Below, one piece after another: positions 11,319-20,492 of a DNA stretch of 64,000 nucleotides. The first letter of the stretch is position 1, and each line of letters begins with the position of its first letter. Origin of the DNA: Bordetella petrii (lineage in GTDB: Bacteria; Pseudomonadota; Gammaproteobacteria; Burkholderiales; Burkholderiaceae_B). The stretch covers positions 2,728,001 to 2,792,000 of the forward strand of contig NC_010170.1 in assembly GCF_000067205.1 (NCBI RefSeq), given 5' to 3'. Under the pieces are notes generated by a model. The model searched no databases, was not told the DNA's origin, and worked only from the letters and a program-made list of their open reading frames with translations. The translations under genes and the position numbers were made by a program.

Positions 11319-12536
11319 CTAAGCGCCCGGGCCGCCCGTGCCGAAGACCTCGGCATGGATGCGATCGGACGCCACGCCCAACTCCGCCAGGCTCTTGCGC
11401 TGGGCATTCATGAACGGCAGCGGGCCGCACAGGTAGTAATCGGCGTCGGGCAGCACCGCCACGTCGCGGATGGCCTGCAGGTCCATGCGGCCGGCGTAGT
11501 CGTAGTCGCGGCCAGGCTGGTCGCCAGCGCCCACGTTTTCGTAATAGACCACCTTGCGCACGTTCGGCCAAGCCTGCGCCACCGTGTTGATGTGCGTCTT
11601 CATGGCATGCACCGAGCTGTCGCGGCAGGCATGCACGAAGCGGATCTGCCGGCCGTCGTCGCGCGCCACCAGATGGTTCAGCATCGACACCATGGGTGTC
11701 AGCCCGACTCCGCCACTGAGCAGCACCACAGGCGTGGCCTGTTCGGCGCGCAGCGTGAAATCGCCCTGCGGCGGCGCCAGGTCCAGCACGTCGCCCTCTT
11801 GCACGCGGGTGTGCAGCAGGTTGGACACACTGCCCGCCGGCGCGCCGCCCGCGCCGCCTTCGCGCTTGACCGAAATACGCAGCCGTCCCTGTCCCGGCGC
11901 GTCCGACAGGCTGTACTGGCGCGGCTGCATCAGCCCCAGCTCGGGTACATAGACGCGCAGCGAAATGTACTGGCCCGGCAGATAATCGGGTACGTTGCCG
12001 CCGTCGGCCGGCACCAGGTAGAACGACGTGATTTCGGCGCTTTCAGGCACCTTGCGCTCTACCCGGAACGCGCGCCAGCCGGTCCAGCCACCTTCCTTGC
12101 CGGCCGACTGCGCATACAGGCGGGCTTCTTCGGCGATGAGCAGATCCGCCAGCTGGCCGTAGGCCGCCGCCCAGGCGGCAATCAGTTCGTCAGTGGCGGC
12201 CTCGCCCAGCACCTCGCCAATGGACGCGAGCAGATGCTTGCCCACGATGGAATAGTGTTCGGGCCGGATGCCCAGGCTGACGTGCTTGTGCACAATGCGC
12301 GTGACCACCGGCGCCAGCACCGACGGGTCGTCGATATGTTCGGCATAGGCGGCCACGGCCGCGGCCAGCGCCTGCTGCTGTTGTCCGCCTTCCTGGTGGC
12401 CCTGGTTGAATACGTGCTTCAGCTCGGGATTGTGACGGAACATGCGGGCATAAAAATGGCAGGTCAGCGCCTCGCCATGGGTTTTCAAAACGGGCGCGGT
12501 GGCCTTGACCAGAGTACGGACTTCCTGGCTCAACAT
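11319..12536 (-). CDS. hmp: Flavohemoglobin, nitric oxide dioxygenase
   Basis: 405 aa. The N-terminal globin domain starts MLSQEVRTLVKATAPVLKTHG and contains FNQGHQEGGQQQQ with the proximal His near residue 90 (THIVHKHVSLGI-type segment). An FAD-binding domain (RQYSLSDAPGQ) and an NAD-binding domain (LLSGGVGLTPMVSML; YYLCGPLPFM) follow. It converts NO, O2 and NAD(P)H to nitrate. Start chosen at the ATG behind the GGAG ribosome-binding site; transcription should begin at a TATAAT inside the NsrR operator. It is followed by nsrR. Confidence 0.95.
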   Translation of the reverse strand: MLSQEVRTLVKATAPVLKTHGEALTCHFYARMFRHNPELKHVFNQGHQEGGQQQQALAAAVAAYAEHIDDPSVLAPVVTRIVHKHVSLGIRPEHYSIVGKHLLASIGEVLGEAATDELIAAWAAAYGQLADLLIAEEARLYAQSAGKEGGWTGWRAFRVERKVPESAEITSFYLVPADGGNVPDYLPGQYISLRVYVPELGLMQPRQYSLSDAPGQGRLRISVKREGGAGGAPAGSVSNLLHTRVQEGDVLDLAPPQGDFTLRAEQATPVVLLSGGVGLTPMVSMLNHLVARDDGRQIRFVHACRDSSVHAMKTHINTVAQAWPNVRKVVYYENVGAGDQPGRDYDYAGRMDLQAIRDVAVLPDADYYLCGPLPFMNAQRKSLAELGVASDRIHAEVFGTGGPGA

Positions 12537-12570
12537 CTGTACTGCTCCTTCGTCTACGGATAATGCCTAA

Positions 12571-12593
12571 AACATGTATTTATTATACATCTT
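12571..12593 (-). promoter_or_regulatory. NsrR operator overlapping the hmp -10 element
   Basis: A 23-nt near-palindrome of 11-1-11 form, built from ATGTAT and ATACAT halves. It closely matches the known NsrR consensus, and the distal half reads ATACATCTT. On the minus strand it contains a perfect TATAAT (plus-strand 12582-12587), so bound NsrR would cover the -10 box. It lies 34 nt upstream of the hmp start codon. Confidence 0.88.
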
Positions 12594-12677
12594 CAACCGA
12601 AAGGCCCTGCGTTTGCGCGGCGCGGCAACGCCCGGTTAAAACATCAGTTCAGCCGTATCCATCCTAAAGGTTTCACC

Positions 12678-13136
12678 ATGAGCAGCACGCTCAAGACCCG
12701 CCTGTCCGACGCCATCAAAGAAGCCATGCGCGCGCGCGATTCGCAGCGCTTGTCCACGTTGCGGTTCCTGTTCGCCGCGGTCAAGCAGAAAGAAGTCGAC
12801 GATCGCCACGAACTCAGCGACGCCGAAATCACCGCCATCATCGAAAAGCAGGTCAAGCAGCGGCGCGAATCCATCGCCGCGTATGAACAGGCCGGCCGCC
12901 TGGAAACCGCCGCCCAGGAAACCGCCGAGCTGGATGTCTTGCGCGAATTCCTGCCGCAGGCCGCCACGCCCGAAGAAATCGAGGCCGCCATCAGCGCGGC
13001 GCTGGCCGAAGTGGCCGCGCAGGGTGTCAGCGGCGGGCCCGCCATGGGCAAGATCATGGCCATCCTGAAGCCAGCCCTCGCCGGCCGCGCCGACATGGCG
13101 CTGGTGTCGCAGCAGGTCAAGCAGCGCCTGGTGTAG
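12678..13136 (+). CDS. GatB/YqeY domain protein
   Basis: 152 aa starting MSSTLKTRLSDAIKEAMRARD, the usual YqeY opening, with the family segments RLSTLRFLFAAVKQKEVD and VLREFLPQAATPEEIEAAI. YqeY shares the C-terminal tRNA-binding domain of the amidotransferase subunit GatB; its cellular role is not settled. Often found next to rpsU and dnaG, but here it sits divergently from hmp. Its last 20 nt overlap the 3' end of dinB in a tail-to-tail arrangement. Confidence 0.9.
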   Translation: MSSTLKTRLSDAIKEAMRARDSQRLSTLRFLFAAVKQKEVDDRHELSDAEITAIIEKQVKQRRESIAAYEQAGRLETAAQETAELDVLREFLPQAATPEEIEAAISAALAEVAAQGVSGGPAMGKIMAILKPALAGRADMALVSQQVKQRLV

Positions 13137-14232
13137 CAGGCAGCCCAGCCGCCTGGCCGAACAAGTCCAGGTCGCCCTGCCGCGCCAGCGCGGCAGGGTC
13201 GTCGAAATTGCTCATTCCCACCCCTGCCAGCCGGTAGCGCGTGCCCGCCGGCAGGTCGACGCGCGCGCACAGCTGGAACGCCACTTCAGCCAGCGCCTCG
13301 GCCGACGTGGGCGCGCGCGTCAGGGTAAGCGTGCGCGTCAGGATGCGGAACCGGTCGGTCTTGAGTTTCAGCACCACGGTGCGGCCCACCGCGCCTTTTT
13401 TCACGGCCTGGCCCCACACCTTGACGGCCAGCCGCCCCAGCGGCTCGCTCAGGGCATGCAGCGGCTGGTCGACGGCAAAGGTCGTCTCGGCCGAAATCTG
13501 CTGCAGCGGAGCGTCGGGCTGCACCTCGCGCCTGTCGATGCCCTGCGACAACTCGTGCAGGCGGATGCCGTAGCGCCCGAAATGGTGTTCGAGCTCCACT
13601 GCCGTATGGCGCGCCAGGTCGCCCACGGTATGCACGCCCAGCGCCTCGAGGCGGGCCTGCATCACTTTGCCCACCCCCGGCACCTTGCGCACCGGCAATG
13701 GCTGCAGGAACGCCAGCACTTGCGCCGGCTTGATCACGAACAGCCCGTCCGGCTTGTCCCAGTCGGACGCGATCTTGGCCAGGAATTTATTTGGCGCCAC
13801 GCCCGCCGACGCGGTCAGCCGGGTTTCCTGCAGAATCTCGCTGCGGATGCTGCGAGCCACGTCGGTAGCCGAGGGCAACCCCTGCTTGTTGACCGTGACG
13901 TCCAGATAGGCCTCGTCCAGCGACAGCGGCTCGATCAGGTCGGTGTGGCGCGCGAAAATTTGCCGCACCTGGCGTGACACATCGCGATAGCGGTTGAAAT
14001 CGGGCGGCACGTAGACGGCGTCCGGGCACAGCCGCTGCGCGCGCGCCACCGACATGGCCGAATGCACGCCGTAGCGGCGCGCCTCGTACGAGGCCGCGCA
14101 CACCACCGAACGCGGCCCTTCCCAGGCCACCACCACCGGCAACCCGCGCAACGCCGGGTTGTCGCGCTGCTCGACCGACGCGTAGAACGCGTCCATGTCC
14201 ACGTGTACGATTTTGCGCGATGACGATGGCAT
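13117..14232 (-). CDS. dinB: DNA polymerase IV
   Basis: About 371 aa. Y-family polymerase with intact catalytic motifs: HVDMDAFYASVEQ (first Asp) and SLDEAYLDV (Asp-Glu), plus the HhH segment VRKVPGVGKVMQARLEALG and a little-finger domain ending near LAGVGMSNFDD. A C-terminal DLDLFGQAA is a likely beta-clamp-binding motif. The ATG at 14232 is preferred over an upstream GTG (14241). No clear LexA box was seen upstream, unlike the imu operon, so SOS control is not evident. Active translesion polymerase, in contrast to ImuB. Confidence 0.93.
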   Translation of the reverse strand: MPSSSRKIVHVDMDAFYASVEQRDNPALRGLPVVVAWEGPRSVVCAASYEARRYGVHSAMSVARAQRLCPDAVYVPPDFNRYRDVSRQVRQIFARHTDLIEPLSLDEAYLDVTVNKQGLPSATDVARSIRSEILQETRLTASAGVAPNKFLAKIASDWDKPDGLFVIKPAQVLAFLQPLPVRKVPGVGKVMQARLEALGVHTVGDLARHTAVELEHHFGRYGIRLHELSQGIDRREVQPDAPLQQISAETTFAVDQPLHALSEPLGRLAVKVWGQAVKKGAVGRTVVLKLKTDRFRILTRTLTLTRAPTSAEALAEVAFQLCARVDLPAGTRYRLAGVGMSNFDDPAALARQGDLDLFGQAAGLPATPGAA

Positions 14233-14348
14233 GACAAGCACTCGGAGGGCGATACGAACGGCGATGGCGTGGAAAAAAGAATATTATGACGCGCTGCCAC
14301 GCATCCACCCTGCATTCACCCCTGATTCACAAACACTTGCCTGTATTC

Positions 14349-14762
14349 ATGACCCCGACCGCCACGACTGATTATTTCGGCCTGACCATCCCGCTGATGG
14401 ACCTGATAGGGCTGGTGCCCGACAGCATCGGCGCCGACCATGCCCGCACCGTGCTGCCCTGGCGTGCAGACCTCACCAACAGCCGCGGCGACATCCACGG
14501 CGGCACCCTGATGAGCGTGCTCGACTTCACCCTCAGCGCCGCCGCCCGGGGCACCGGTCCCTCCGTGGGCATGGCCACCATCGACATGACCACCAGCTTC
14601 ATGTCGCCCGGCACCGGCGACCTGGTCATCGAAGCACGCTGCCTGCGGCGCGGCGCCTCCATCGCCTTCTGCGAAGGCGAAGTACGCGGCGCCGACGGCC
14701 AACTGGTAGCCAAGGCCTCCGCCACCTTCAAAGTCATCAAGCGCCGCCCCGGCGGCGACTGA
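14349..14762 (+). CDS. PaaI-type hotdog thioesterase
   Basis: 137 aa from ATG 14349; a longer frame opens at 14286 but the added residues lack family likeness. The signature NSRGDIHGGTLMSVLDFTLSAAA contains the conserved HGG of PaaI/YbgC-like hotdog thioesterases, and the strand AKASATFKVIK closes the fold. It hydrolyses acyl-CoA thioesters, probably aromatic or short-chain. It runs divergently from dinB. The substrate is unknown. Confidence 0.85.
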   Translation: MTPTATTDYFGLTIPLMDLIGLVPDSIGADHARTVLPWRADLTNSRGDIHGGTLMSVLDFTLSAAARGTGPSVGMATIDMTTSFMSPGTGDLVIEARCLRRGASIAFCEGEVRGADGQLVAKASATFKVIKRRPGGD

Positions 14763-14838
14763 ACGCCCCCACGCATCACATCAACCCAGGCGCCCCCCCC
14801 GCCAACAAGAAGAGCCACGATCGCGGCCATCAGATCGA

Positions 14839-14968
14839 GTCCCGCGGCATGCGGGCAGTCGGGACGGCGCGTTGGGCGGCGGGGCAGCTGCGCAGCAGGC
14901 CGAGGGCGCCTGCATGCGCCCGAGTCCGACGCACGGGCGCCGTCCCGACTGCCCGCATGCCGCGGGAC
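14839..14968. repeat. Long palindromic cruciform element, copy 2
   Basis: Arms 14839-14870 and 14937-14968 are a perfect 32-bp inverted repeat. The 66-nt core is clearly related to copy 1 (3798-3928): it starts GTTGGGCGG, contains GGGCGCCTG.ATGCGCCCGAG and ends CGCACGG. The hairpin GGGCGC/GCGCCC (14904-14909 with 14916-14921) is kept; the first core hairpin is weaker (GCTG/CAGC at 14887-14896). The arm sequences differ from those of copy 1. It lies in the 262-nt gap between a thioesterase gene and a convergent lipoprotein gene. Confidence 0.85.
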
Positions 14969-15024
14969 GGCCGCAGAACCGCAGACAGGCCCCAGAACCG
15001 CCGACAGGCCCCAGAATCACCCCC

Positions 15025-15444
15025 TTACGGCTTCGGATCCCCCGGCATATAAGCCACGCACGACGGCACGCCATAGACCACAGCCTCGTGCATCGCCCGC
15101 ACGGCATCGGCATTCCAGATGCCGCGCCCCCACATGGCAATATCCACCTTCGATTGACGCTCATCCAACGCGGCAATGCGCACGCGCGCCACGTCATCCC
15201 CCGTGAACGGCGCCTGCACGCGCACCAGCGCGCTACGCCCCGCCTCATCGACACTGCCGTGCACCGTGTAGGCGCCCGTGCCGCGCAAGCAACGCTCGGC
15301 CTGCGCCTGCGCGGCGCGATAAGCATCGCGGTAGGCGGACTGCGCGGTAAAACTGTCGGTCAGCGCGCCGCCACTCGAAAGGCCGGTCGAGCATCCCGCC
15401 AGGCCCGCGGCGGCCAGCGCCGCCGCCACTGCAACTCTGATCAT
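15025..15444 (-). CDS. Small predicted lipoprotein of unknown function
   Basis: 139 aa from the ATG at 15444. The signal peptide is MIRVAVAAALAAAGLAGCST with a lipobox (LAGC), so it is probably lipidated and anchored in the envelope. The mature part has two more Cys (ERCLRG and PSCVAYMPG), which could form a disulphide in the periplasm, and a beta-rich stretch around VHGSVDEAGRSALVRVQAPFTGDD. I do not recognise the family. It stands alone between the cruciform element and a divergent S9 peptidase gene. Confidence 0.75.
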   Translation of the reverse strand: MIRVAVAAALAAAGLAGCSTGLSSGGALTDSFTAQSAYRDAYRAAQAQAERCLRGTGAYTVHGSVDEAGRSALVRVQAPFTGDDVARVRIAALDERQSKVDIAMWGRGIWNADAVRAMHEAVVYGVPSCVAYMPGDPKP

Positions 15445-15590
15445 GTTGACTCCCGTAACGTGGCTGCGATTATCCCGCAATCGACGGTCTGCCCGCCACC
15501 GGCGGGCGCCGGACCCGGTTCGACGCGCCCGCCCCGCCTGTGGCATGATCGACGGATGCCGCCGGGCCCGCCCGGCCCAGGAGACCCGTC

Positions 15591-17462
15591 TTGCCCCACA
15601 CCTCGCCCCCGCCCGCGCAGCCGCCGCGCCACTACCCCCTGAAAGACTTCTTCCGCAACCCCGACCGCGGCTTCTTCCGCCTGGCCGACGACGGCAACAC
15701 ACTCGGCTTCATGCAGCCGGTGGCGCTGGACGGGCACCCGGCGCGCATGAACATCTACGTGCAGGCGCTGCAAGACGGCCGCCCCACCGGAGAACCGCGC
15801 CGCCTCACCAGCGAAACCGAGCGCGACATCAGCAATTTCTTCTGGAAAGGCAACGATGTCGTGCTGTACCAGAAAGACTTCGGCGGCGATGAAAACTTCC
15901 ACGTGCTGGCCGTCAACGCCCTGACCGGCGCGGCCCACGACCTGACGCCCTATCCCGGCGCGCGCGCCGGCATCGAAGACGACCTGCCCGACGACCCCGA
16001 CCACGTACTGATCAGCCACAACCAGCGCGACCCGCAAGTCTTCGACGTGTACCGCGTCAATGTGCGCACCGGGGCGGCGGCGCTGGTGGCGCAAAACCCC
16101 GGCAACGTGGTCGGCTGGCAGACCGACCACGCCGGCAAAGTGCGCGCGGCCCTCACCAGCGACGGGCTCGACACCACTCTGCTATACCGCGAAGACGAAG
16201 CCGAACCTTTCCGCGCGCTGATCACCACCGACTACCGCACCACCGTCAGCCCGGCCTTCTTCACATTCGACGACCGCCGGTTCTATGCCCTGAGCAACCG
16301 CGGGCGCGACAAACTGGCGCTGGTCATCATCGACCCCGCCCGCCCCGACGACGAAGAACTCGTGTTCGCCGCCGACGAAGTCGATCTCGATGCCGCCGGC
16401 TACTCACGCAAGCGCCGCGTGCTCACGCTGGCGGCCTACCAGGCCGACAAGCCACGCCGCCATTATTTCGATGCTCCCACCGCCGCCCTGTACCAGCAAC
16501 TGGAGGCGCTGCTGCCCGGCTACGACGTCGCCCTCCAAGGCTGGAACCGCGACGAGGACACCTACATCGTGGCCGCCTACAACGACCGCACGCCGGGCGC
16601 GCGCTACCTGTTCCAGAGCAGCGCCGGCACCCTGCACAAGCTGGCGGACATCAACCCGTCCATCCCCGAAGCCGAGATGGCGCCGGTGCAGCCGGTGCGC
16701 TACACCAGCCGCGACGGGCTGGACATCCACGGCTACCTCACCCTGCCCGCCGGCCGCGCGCCGCGCGGCCTGCCTTGCATCATCAACCCGCACGGCGGCC
16801 CGTGGGCGCGCGACGGCTGGGGCTACAACCCCGAAGTGCAGTTCCTGGCCAATCGCGGCTTCTGCGTGCTGCAGATGAATTTCCGCGGCTCCACCGGCTA
16901 CGGCCGCCGCTTCTGGGAAGCCGGCTTCGGCCAATGGGGCCTGGCCATGCAGGACGACATCACCGACGGCGTGCGCTGGCTCATCGACCAAGGCATCGCC
17001 GACCCGGCCCGCATTGGCATCTACGGCGGCAGCTACGGCGGCTATGCCACGCTGGCCGGCATCGCGTTCACCCCCGACCTGTACGCCGCCGCGGTCGACT
17101 ACGTGGGCGTCTCGAACCTGTTCACCTTCATGAACACCATCCCGCCCTACTGGAAGCCCCTGCTGGCCAAGATGCACGACATGGTGGGCCACCCCGAGCG
17201 CGACCGCGACCGCCTGGCCGCCACCTCGCCGGCCCTGCACGTCGACCGCATCCGCACCCCGCTGCTGATCGCCCAGGGAGCGCAAGACCCGCGCGTCAAC
17301 AAGGCCGAAAGCGACCAGGTCGTGCAGGCCCTGCGCGAGCGCGGCGTCGAGGTCCAGTACATGGTCAAGGACAACGAGGGCCACGGGTTCCACAACGACG
17401 AGAACAAGTTCGAGTTCTACGCGGCCATGGAAGCCTTTTTCGTCGAACACCTGAAACCATAA
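15591..17462 (+). CDS. S9-family (prolyl oligopeptidase-like) peptidase
   Basis: 623 aa from a TTG start with a good ribosome-binding site (AGGAG, 7 nt spacing). The N-terminal ~370 residues are a beta-propeller-like region; the C-terminal alpha/beta-hydrolase domain carries the nucleophile in GIYGGSYGGYATL (Ser about 482), the acid in QGAQDPRVN and the His in DNEGHGFH. No signal peptide, so likely cytoplasmic. It hydrolyses peptides; exact specificity (acylaminoacyl or prolyl) is not deducible. It is followed, 115 nt later, by PBP1A. Confidence 0.9.
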   Translation: MPHTSPPPAQPPRHYPLKDFFRNPDRGFFRLADDGNTLGFMQPVALDGHPARMNIYVQALQDGRPTGEPRRLTSETERDISNFFWKGNDVVLYQKDFGGDENFHVLAVNALTGAAHDLTPYPGARAGIEDDLPDDPDHVLISHNQRDPQVFDVYRVNVRTGAAALVAQNPGNVVGWQTDHAGKVRAALTSDGLDTTLLYREDEAEPFRALITTDYRTTVSPAFFTFDDRRFYALSNRGRDKLALVIIDPARPDDEELVFAADEVDLDAAGYSRKRRVLTLAAYQADKPRRHYFDAPTAALYQQLEALLPGYDVALQGWNRDEDTYIVAAYNDRTPGARYLFQSSAGTLHKLADINPSIPEAEMAPVQPVRYTSRDGLDIHGYLTLPAGRAPRGLPCIINPHGGPWARDGWGYNPEVQFLANRGFCVLQMNFRGSTGYGRRFWEAGFGQWGLAMQDDITDGVRWLIDQGIADPARIGIYGGSYGGYATLAGIAFTPDLYAAAVDYVGVSNLFTFMNTIPPYWKPLLAKMHDMVGHPERDRDRLAATSPALHVDRIRTPLLIAQGAQDPRVNKAESDQVVQALRERGVEVQYMVKDNEGHGFHNDENKFEFYAAMEAFFVEHLKP

Positions 17463-17577
17463 AAAACGGGGCACGAACACCGGCCGGGACAGCGGCCGGC
17501 CGCGCTGGCATGTTTAGTTACGGAAACCTAATCGCCCTCGGGCGGGTCTATCCGGTTCTGACCTAGAATCGGCAGCA

Positions 17578-20181
17578 ATGAATAGTCCTGAGCACCACAC
17601 CCCTTCCGCCCCCCGCCGGGGCGTCAAGCAGTTCCTGCGCAAGCGCATCCTGGCCAAGGCGGCCGTGGCCCTGGCGGGCCTGGCCATAAGCGGCGCGCTG
17701 GCCCTGACCCTGGCCGTGGCGCTGGCCTGGCCCAGCCTGCCTGCCCTGCACGCCATGACCGACTACCGGCCCAGCGTGCCGCTGCGCATCTACACGGCCG
17801 ATCATGTCCTGATCGGCGAATTCGGCGAAGAACACCGCAACGTGCTGCGCTTTGCCGACATCCCCCTGGTCATGAAGCAGGCCATCCTGGCCGCCGAAGA
17901 CGACAACTTCTACCAGCACGGCGGCATCGACTGGATGGGCATGCTGCGCGCCAGCCTGGCCAACCTGGTCAGCATGTCGAAGTCGCAGGGCGCCAGCACC
18001 ATCACCATGCAGGTGGCGCGCAACTTCTACCTGTCGTCCGAGAAAACCTACTCGCGCAAATTCTACGAACTGCTGCTCACCTTCAAGATCGAATCCGAGC
18101 TCACCAAAGACCAGATCCTCGAGCTCTACATGAACCAGATCTACCTGGGGCACCGCGCCTACGGCTTTGCCGCCGCGTCGCGCACCTATTTCGGCAAGCC
18201 GCTGTCCGAAGTCACCGCCGCCGAGGCCGCCATGCTGGCGGGCATACCCAAGGCGCCGTCGCGCTCCAACCCCATCACCAACCTCGAACGCGCCAAGATC
18301 CGCCAGCACTATGTGCTGGGCCGCATGCAGGCGCTGGGCTATCTCACGCCCGAACAGACGCAGGCCGCGCTGGCCCAGCCCCTGCTGATCCGCGGCAGCG
18401 AGGGCGCGCAGTCCAACGGCTTCGCGGTGCATGGCGAATACCCGGCCGAACTGGTGCGGCAGATCATGTACGGCATGTTCCAGGACGAAACCTACACGCG
18501 CGGGCTCGACGTCATCACCACCATCGATTCCAAATCGCAGCAGGCCGCGTACGAAGCCGTGCGCGCCGGCGTGCTCGACTACACCCGCCGCGCGCCCTAC
18601 CCCGGCCCCGAAGATCAGATCGACCTGCCCGACGGCATCGAGCACGACCCGCAGGCATTCGAAGAAATCCTCGACGGCGTGCAAGACGAATCGCCCGACA
18701 GCGGCGACCTGCTCGCCGGCGTGGTGCTGTCGGCCAGCCCCGCCGAAGTGACGGTGGCGCGCAGCGCCAGCGAAATCATCACCGTGTCCGACAAGAAAGC
18801 CCTGGCCATCGTGGCGCGCGCCCTGGGCCCGAAGGCCGACGACGATATCCGCATCCGGCGCGGCTCGGTGGTGTACCTGCACAAGAACGGCGACACCTGG
18901 GAAATCGTCAACATGCCCGCGCTGCAGGCGGCGCTGGTGTCGCTGGCGCCGCAAGACGGCGCGGTACGCGCCCTGGTCGGCGGCTTCGATTTCTACCGCG
19001 GCTCATTCAACCGCGCCACGCAGGCCTGGCGCCAGCCCGGCTCCACCATCAAGCCGTTCATCTATGCCGCGGCGCTCGAACGCGGCTTCACGCCGGCCAC
19101 CCAGGTGTCCGACCAGCCGTTCTCGCTGAGCGTCGAGCAAACCGGCTCGCGCCCCTGGACGCCCAAGAACGACGGCAACGAATACGAACCCATGCAGACC
19201 CTGCGCCAGGGCCTGTACCGTTCCAAGAACATGGTGTCGATCCGCGTGCTGCAGGCCATCACGCCGCAATACGCGCAAGAATATCTAACGCGCTTCGGCT
19301 TCCAGAAAGAACGCTGGCCCGCCGTACTGCCCATGGCGCTGGGCGCGGGTGGCGCCACGCCGCTGCAGGTCGCCAGCGCCTACAGCGTCTTCGCCAACGG
19401 CGGCTACCGGGTGCCGCCTTACCTGATCGACCGCGTCACCGACCGCTCCGGCAAGGTTCTCATGCAGGCCCAACCCGCAGTGGCCGGCGACGCCGCGGTG
19501 CGCGCCATCGACCCGCGCACCGCCTGGGTCGTGGACGACATGCTGCGCGACGTGGCCTCCATCGGCACCGGCGCGCGCGCCAAACGCACGCTCAAGCGTT
19601 CCGATCTGGCGGGCAAAACCGGCACCACCAACGATGCCGTCGACGTCTGGTTCAGTGGCTATACGCCCACGCTCACCACCACCGTCTGGATGGGTTTCGA
19701 CCAGCCCCGCTCGCTCGGCACCAACGCCTTCGGCAGCGGCCTGGCGCTGAGCACCTGGCTCGACTACATGCAGCCCATGCTGCAGGGCGTGCCCGAACAG
19801 CCCCAGCGGCCCATGCCCGGCGGCCTCATCGTGCACAACGACGAATACTATTTCTCGGAATTCCCGCCTGGCCAGGCCGTGGCCGCGCTGGACCTGTCCA
19901 CCGGCGACGCGCTCACCGACTTCCTGAACAATATGCGGCCCAGCGACAACGCGCCCACCCAGGTGCGCCCGCTCGACGCCCCGGCCCAGGGCGGGCTGCC
20001 CATGCCGCCCATTCCCGTGCCGCAGGTCGGGCAGGCCGGCCCACCGCCCGCCGTGCCGGCCAACGCGGCCCCGCCCGCGGGCCCCGCGCCCATCTTCAGC
20101 ATCCCCATCCCGTCCACGCCCGGCCCCGCCAACGCCCGACCCATCCAGCCGCCCGGCTCGGTCGACTCGCGGCCACTCTAA
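17578..20181 (+). CDS. mrcA: Penicillin-binding protein 1A (bifunctional transglycosylase/transpeptidase)
   Basis: 867 aa. A cytoplasmic N-terminus and one membrane segment (about 30-53) precede the GT51 transglycosylase domain (ILAAEDDNFYQHGGIDW, catalytic Glu; GASTITMQVARNFYLS). The transpeptidase domain carries SxxK in QPGSTIKPFIYAA, SxN in YRSKNMVS and KTG in LAGKTGTTND. The last ~90 residues are Pro/Ala-rich, a low-complexity periplasmic tail. It polymerises and crosslinks peptidoglycan. In many proteobacteria it is divergent from comM or pil genes, but here it follows an S9 peptidase. Downstream lies a repeat-rich gap. Confidence 0.93.
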   Translation: MNSPEHHTPSAPRRGVKQFLRKRILAKAAVALAGLAISGALALTLAVALAWPSLPALHAMTDYRPSVPLRIYTADHVLIGEFGEEHRNVLRFADIPLVMKQAILAAEDDNFYQHGGIDWMGMLRASLANLVSMSKSQGASTITMQVARNFYLSSEKTYSRKFYELLLTFKIESELTKDQILELYMNQIYLGHRAYGFAAASRTYFGKPLSEVTAAEAAMLAGIPKAPSRSNPITNLERAKIRQHYVLGRMQALGYLTPEQTQAALAQPLLIRGSEGAQSNGFAVHGEYPAELVRQIMYGMFQDETYTRGLDVITTIDSKSQQAAYEAVRAGVLDYTRRAPYPGPEDQIDLPDGIEHDPQAFEEILDGVQDESPDSGDLLAGVVLSASPAEVTVARSASEIITVSDKKALAIVARALGPKADDDIRIRRGSVVYLHKNGDTWEIVNMPALQAALVSLAPQDGAVRALVGGFDFYRGSFNRATQAWRQPGSTIKPFIYAAALERGFTPATQVSDQPFSLSVEQTGSRPWTPKNDGNEYEPMQTLRQGLYRSKNMVSIRVLQAITPQYAQEYLTRFGFQKERWPAVLPMALGAGGATPLQVASAYSVFANGGYRVPPYLIDRVTDRSGKVLMQAQPAVAGDAAVRAIDPRTAWVVDDMLRDVASIGTGARAKRTLKRSDLAGKTGTTNDAVDVWFSGYTPTLTTTVWMGFDQPRSLGTNAFGSGLALSTWLDYMQPMLQGVPEQPQRPMPGGLIVHNDEYYFSEFPPGQAVAALDLSTGDALTDFLNNMRPSDNAPTQVRPLDAPAQGGLPMPPIPVPQVGQAGPPPAVPANAAPPAGPAPIFSIPIPSTPGPANARPIQPPGSVDSRPL

Positions 20182-20247
20182 GCGGCCCCGGCCGCCCCCG
20201 GCTTTCCGCTTCGCCCCGCCAGGTGTCTGGCTTCAGGCAATACCCCA

Positions 20248-20336
20248 GGTGTCTGACTCCCGCGGGGTGTTGGGCACCGTTCGATTGACACACCGGCCGC
20301 CCACTTCGGTGTCAGGCACCTGCGGAGCCCGACACC
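20248..20336. repeat. TGTCTGAC composite inverted repeat, degenerate copy
   Basis: A 31-nt unit (20248-20278) beginning GGTGTCTGACTCCCG is followed by a spacer containing TTGACACACCGG and an inverted, partly decayed unit (20308-20336). The same composite arrangement is intact at 30326-30417. It lies 67 nt after the mrcA stop. Confidence 0.75.
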
Positions 20337-20375
20337 TGGCTGACAAGACCATTCGGTATCCCAAGTGTCTAATTT

Positions 20376-20473
20376 CCGGCGATTCAGATGTCTGACTCCT
20401 GGCAATTCAGGCGTCTGACTCCCGGCGATTCAGGCGTCTGACTCCCGACGATTCAGATTCAGGTGTCTGACTC
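20376..20473. repeat. Four tandem ~23-bp units
   Basis: Units at 20376-20398, 20399-20421 and 20422-20444 are each 23 nt of the form CCGGCGATTCAG-x-x-GTCTGACTC; the fourth (20445-20473) is 29 nt because ATTCAG is duplicated in it. The units share the GTCTGACTC word with the composite repeat, so the array looks like local amplification of part of that repeat. Confidence 0.8.
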
Positions 20474-20492
20474 CCGTAGGGTGTCAGACACC
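20462..20492. repeat. TGTCTGAC repeat unit, truncated copy
   Basis: A well-kept 31-nt hairpin unit (GGTGTCTGAC ... GTCAGACACC) followed by only the first part of the usual spacer (TTTGACACACC). The inverted partner unit is missing. Together with the copy at 20248 and the tandem array it fills most of the 446-nt gap 20182-20627. Confidence 0.8.

Noticed and set aside
20376..20473. Tandem units as a CRISPR array
   Set aside because: Units are directly adjacent without unique spacers, and no cas genes are present.
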